This document shows, one piece after another, positions 29,175 through 29,915 of a DNA stretch of 29,915 nucleotides. Numbering within the stretch: the stretch's first letter is position 1; every line of letters starts with the position of its first letter. This DNA comes from Rachicladosporium sp. CCFEE 5018 (lineage: Eukaryota; Ascomycota; Dothideomycetes; Cladosporiales; Cladosporiaceae), in the NCBI GenBank assembly GCA_002077045.2, contig KZ111153.1, positions 186,094 to 216,008 of the forward strand, in the 5' to 3' direction. The translations under genes were made by a program, and so were the position numbers. The notes under the pieces were generated by a model. The model saw only the letters and a program-made list of their open reading frames with translations, was not told the DNA's origin and did no database searches.

Positions 29175-29915
29175 ATGACGGCCGCAGTAAAGGACACAAT
29201 GAATAGCATGCTATCGGCGATGCATCTCGGGCGAGACAAGAAGGAGGAGACATATCATGCGCCATCAGAAAACGACTACAACAATCTCCGAGAGAAGTTC
29301 GAAAAGGCCAAGCAGGGCCATGTCTTCAACTTCTACGATGACCTCCAGCCCGAGGAGAAGGGCTTTCTGTACCAACAGCTTGAGCCCGTCGATCCAGACC
29401 ATATTAATGAGATCACGGAGAAGGCACTTCATCCTCCCAAGCCCAAGGACGACGAGGAGGGACCGAAGCTGGAGCAGCTACCCGAATCGGCACAATGCTC
29501 AGTCATCGACAGCAAGCAGGAGGACCTGGACAAATGGTACGAAGGCGGTCTGAAGCTAGTGGCGGACAATCAGGTGGCGGTTGTGCTCATGGCTGGCGGG
29601 CAAGGGACACGATTGGGCAGCTCAGCGCCGAAAGGCTGCTTCGATATCGGTCTGCAGAGCAAGAAGAGTCTGTTCCAATTGCAGGCGGAGCGGATACGCA
29701 AGCTAGAGCAACTGGCCCGCAAGGCGCACTCGAAGGAGGAGGTGACGGTGCCGTGGTACATTATGACCTCTGGACCTACACGAAAGCCGACGCAAGACTA
29801 CTTCGAGGAGCACAAGTACTTTGGCCTAAATCGGAATAATGTTGTGTTCTTCGAGCAAGGGGTTCTACCGTGTGTGAGCATGGAGGGCAAGATTCTGTTG
29901 GAGAGCAAGAGCAAA
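29175..29915 (+). CDS. UAP1: UDP-N-acetylglucosamine pyrophosphorylase, N-terminal half (cut by window end)
   Basis: The frame is open from the ATG at 29175 to the last base (247 codons, no stop, no intron needed). The protein starts MTAAVKDTMNSML. An N-terminal helical region includes NLREKFEKAKQGHVFNFYDD and LYQQLEPVDPDHINEI. The nucleotidyltransferase signature VVLMAGGQGTRLGSSAPKG lies at about residues 135-153. After it come SLFQLQAERIRKL, WYIMTSGPT, TQDYFEEHKYFGL and VVFFEQGVLPC, all typical of eukaryotic UAP1. The enzyme turns UTP and GlcNAc-1-phosphate into UDP-GlcNAc, the donor for chitin, N-glycans and GPI anchors (family knowledge). About half of the usual ~500 residues lie beyond the window. 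Confidence 0.95.
   Translation, partial: MTAAVKDTMNSMLSAMHLGRDKKEETYHAPSENDYNNLREKFEKAKQGHVFNFYDDLQPEEKGFLYQQLEPVDPDHINEITEKALHPPKPKDDEEGPKLEQLPESAQCSVIDSKQEDLDKWYEGGLKLVADNQVAVVLMAGGQGTRLGSSAPKGCFDIGLQSKKSLFQLQAERIRKLEQLARKAHSKEEVTVPWYIMTSGPTRKPTQDYFEEHKYFGLNRNNVVFFEQGVLPCVSMEGKILLESKSK

Overview
The window is nuclear DNA of a filamentous ascomycete (Pezizomycotina), most likely a dothideomycete. The evidence is short introns (53-106 nt) with GTRAGT/GTATGT donors, CTRAC branch points and YAG acceptors, long untranslated spacers, and typical ascomycete families (SPRY-LisH-CTLH Gid1, Ies4, Kelch/BTB Ral2-like, 2EXR-type). The class is inferred from protein style only. No mobile element, CRISPR array, rRNA or convincing tRNA was found.

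Layout from left to right: a bZIP transcription factor (minus) runs off the left edge. A 4.5 kb stretch without a convincing gene (911-5429) follows, unusually rich in inverted repeats and holding a clustered 9-mer. Next is a divergent pair, a Kelch/BTB Ral2-like protein (minus) and the APC/C activator Cdc20 (plus). Cdc20 converges on a coilin-like nuclear-body protein, which lies close behind the RNA polymerase I subunit RPA43 (both minus). RPA43 is head-to-head with an ER-type membrane J-protein (plus). Then come a 2EXR-like hypothetical gene (plus), an MPPED-type metallophosphoesterase (minus), the Gid1/Vid30 subunit of the GID ubiquitin ligase (minus) and the INO80 subunit Ies4 (minus). 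A gene-poor stretch (23049-25649) holds one small conserved-looking ORF. The last block is a secreted GH5 exo-beta-1,3-glucanase (minus) and, 2.1 kb away and divergent, the start of UDP-N-acetylglucosamine pyrophosphorylase (plus), cut by the right edge.

Most genes are single-copy housekeeping genes, not a pathway cluster. Local themes are nuclear RNA and rRNA production (RPA43 with coilin), ubiquitin-mediated proteolysis (Cdc20, Gid1), chromatin (Ies4) and cell wall (Exg, Uap1). Exon structures were rebuilt by hand from splice signals and by whether the joined reading frame continues the expected protein family. They need transcript support. No new multi-gene system is evident. The best leads for novelty are the coilin homologue next to RPA43 and the hairpin-rich region around 3.3-4.2 kb.
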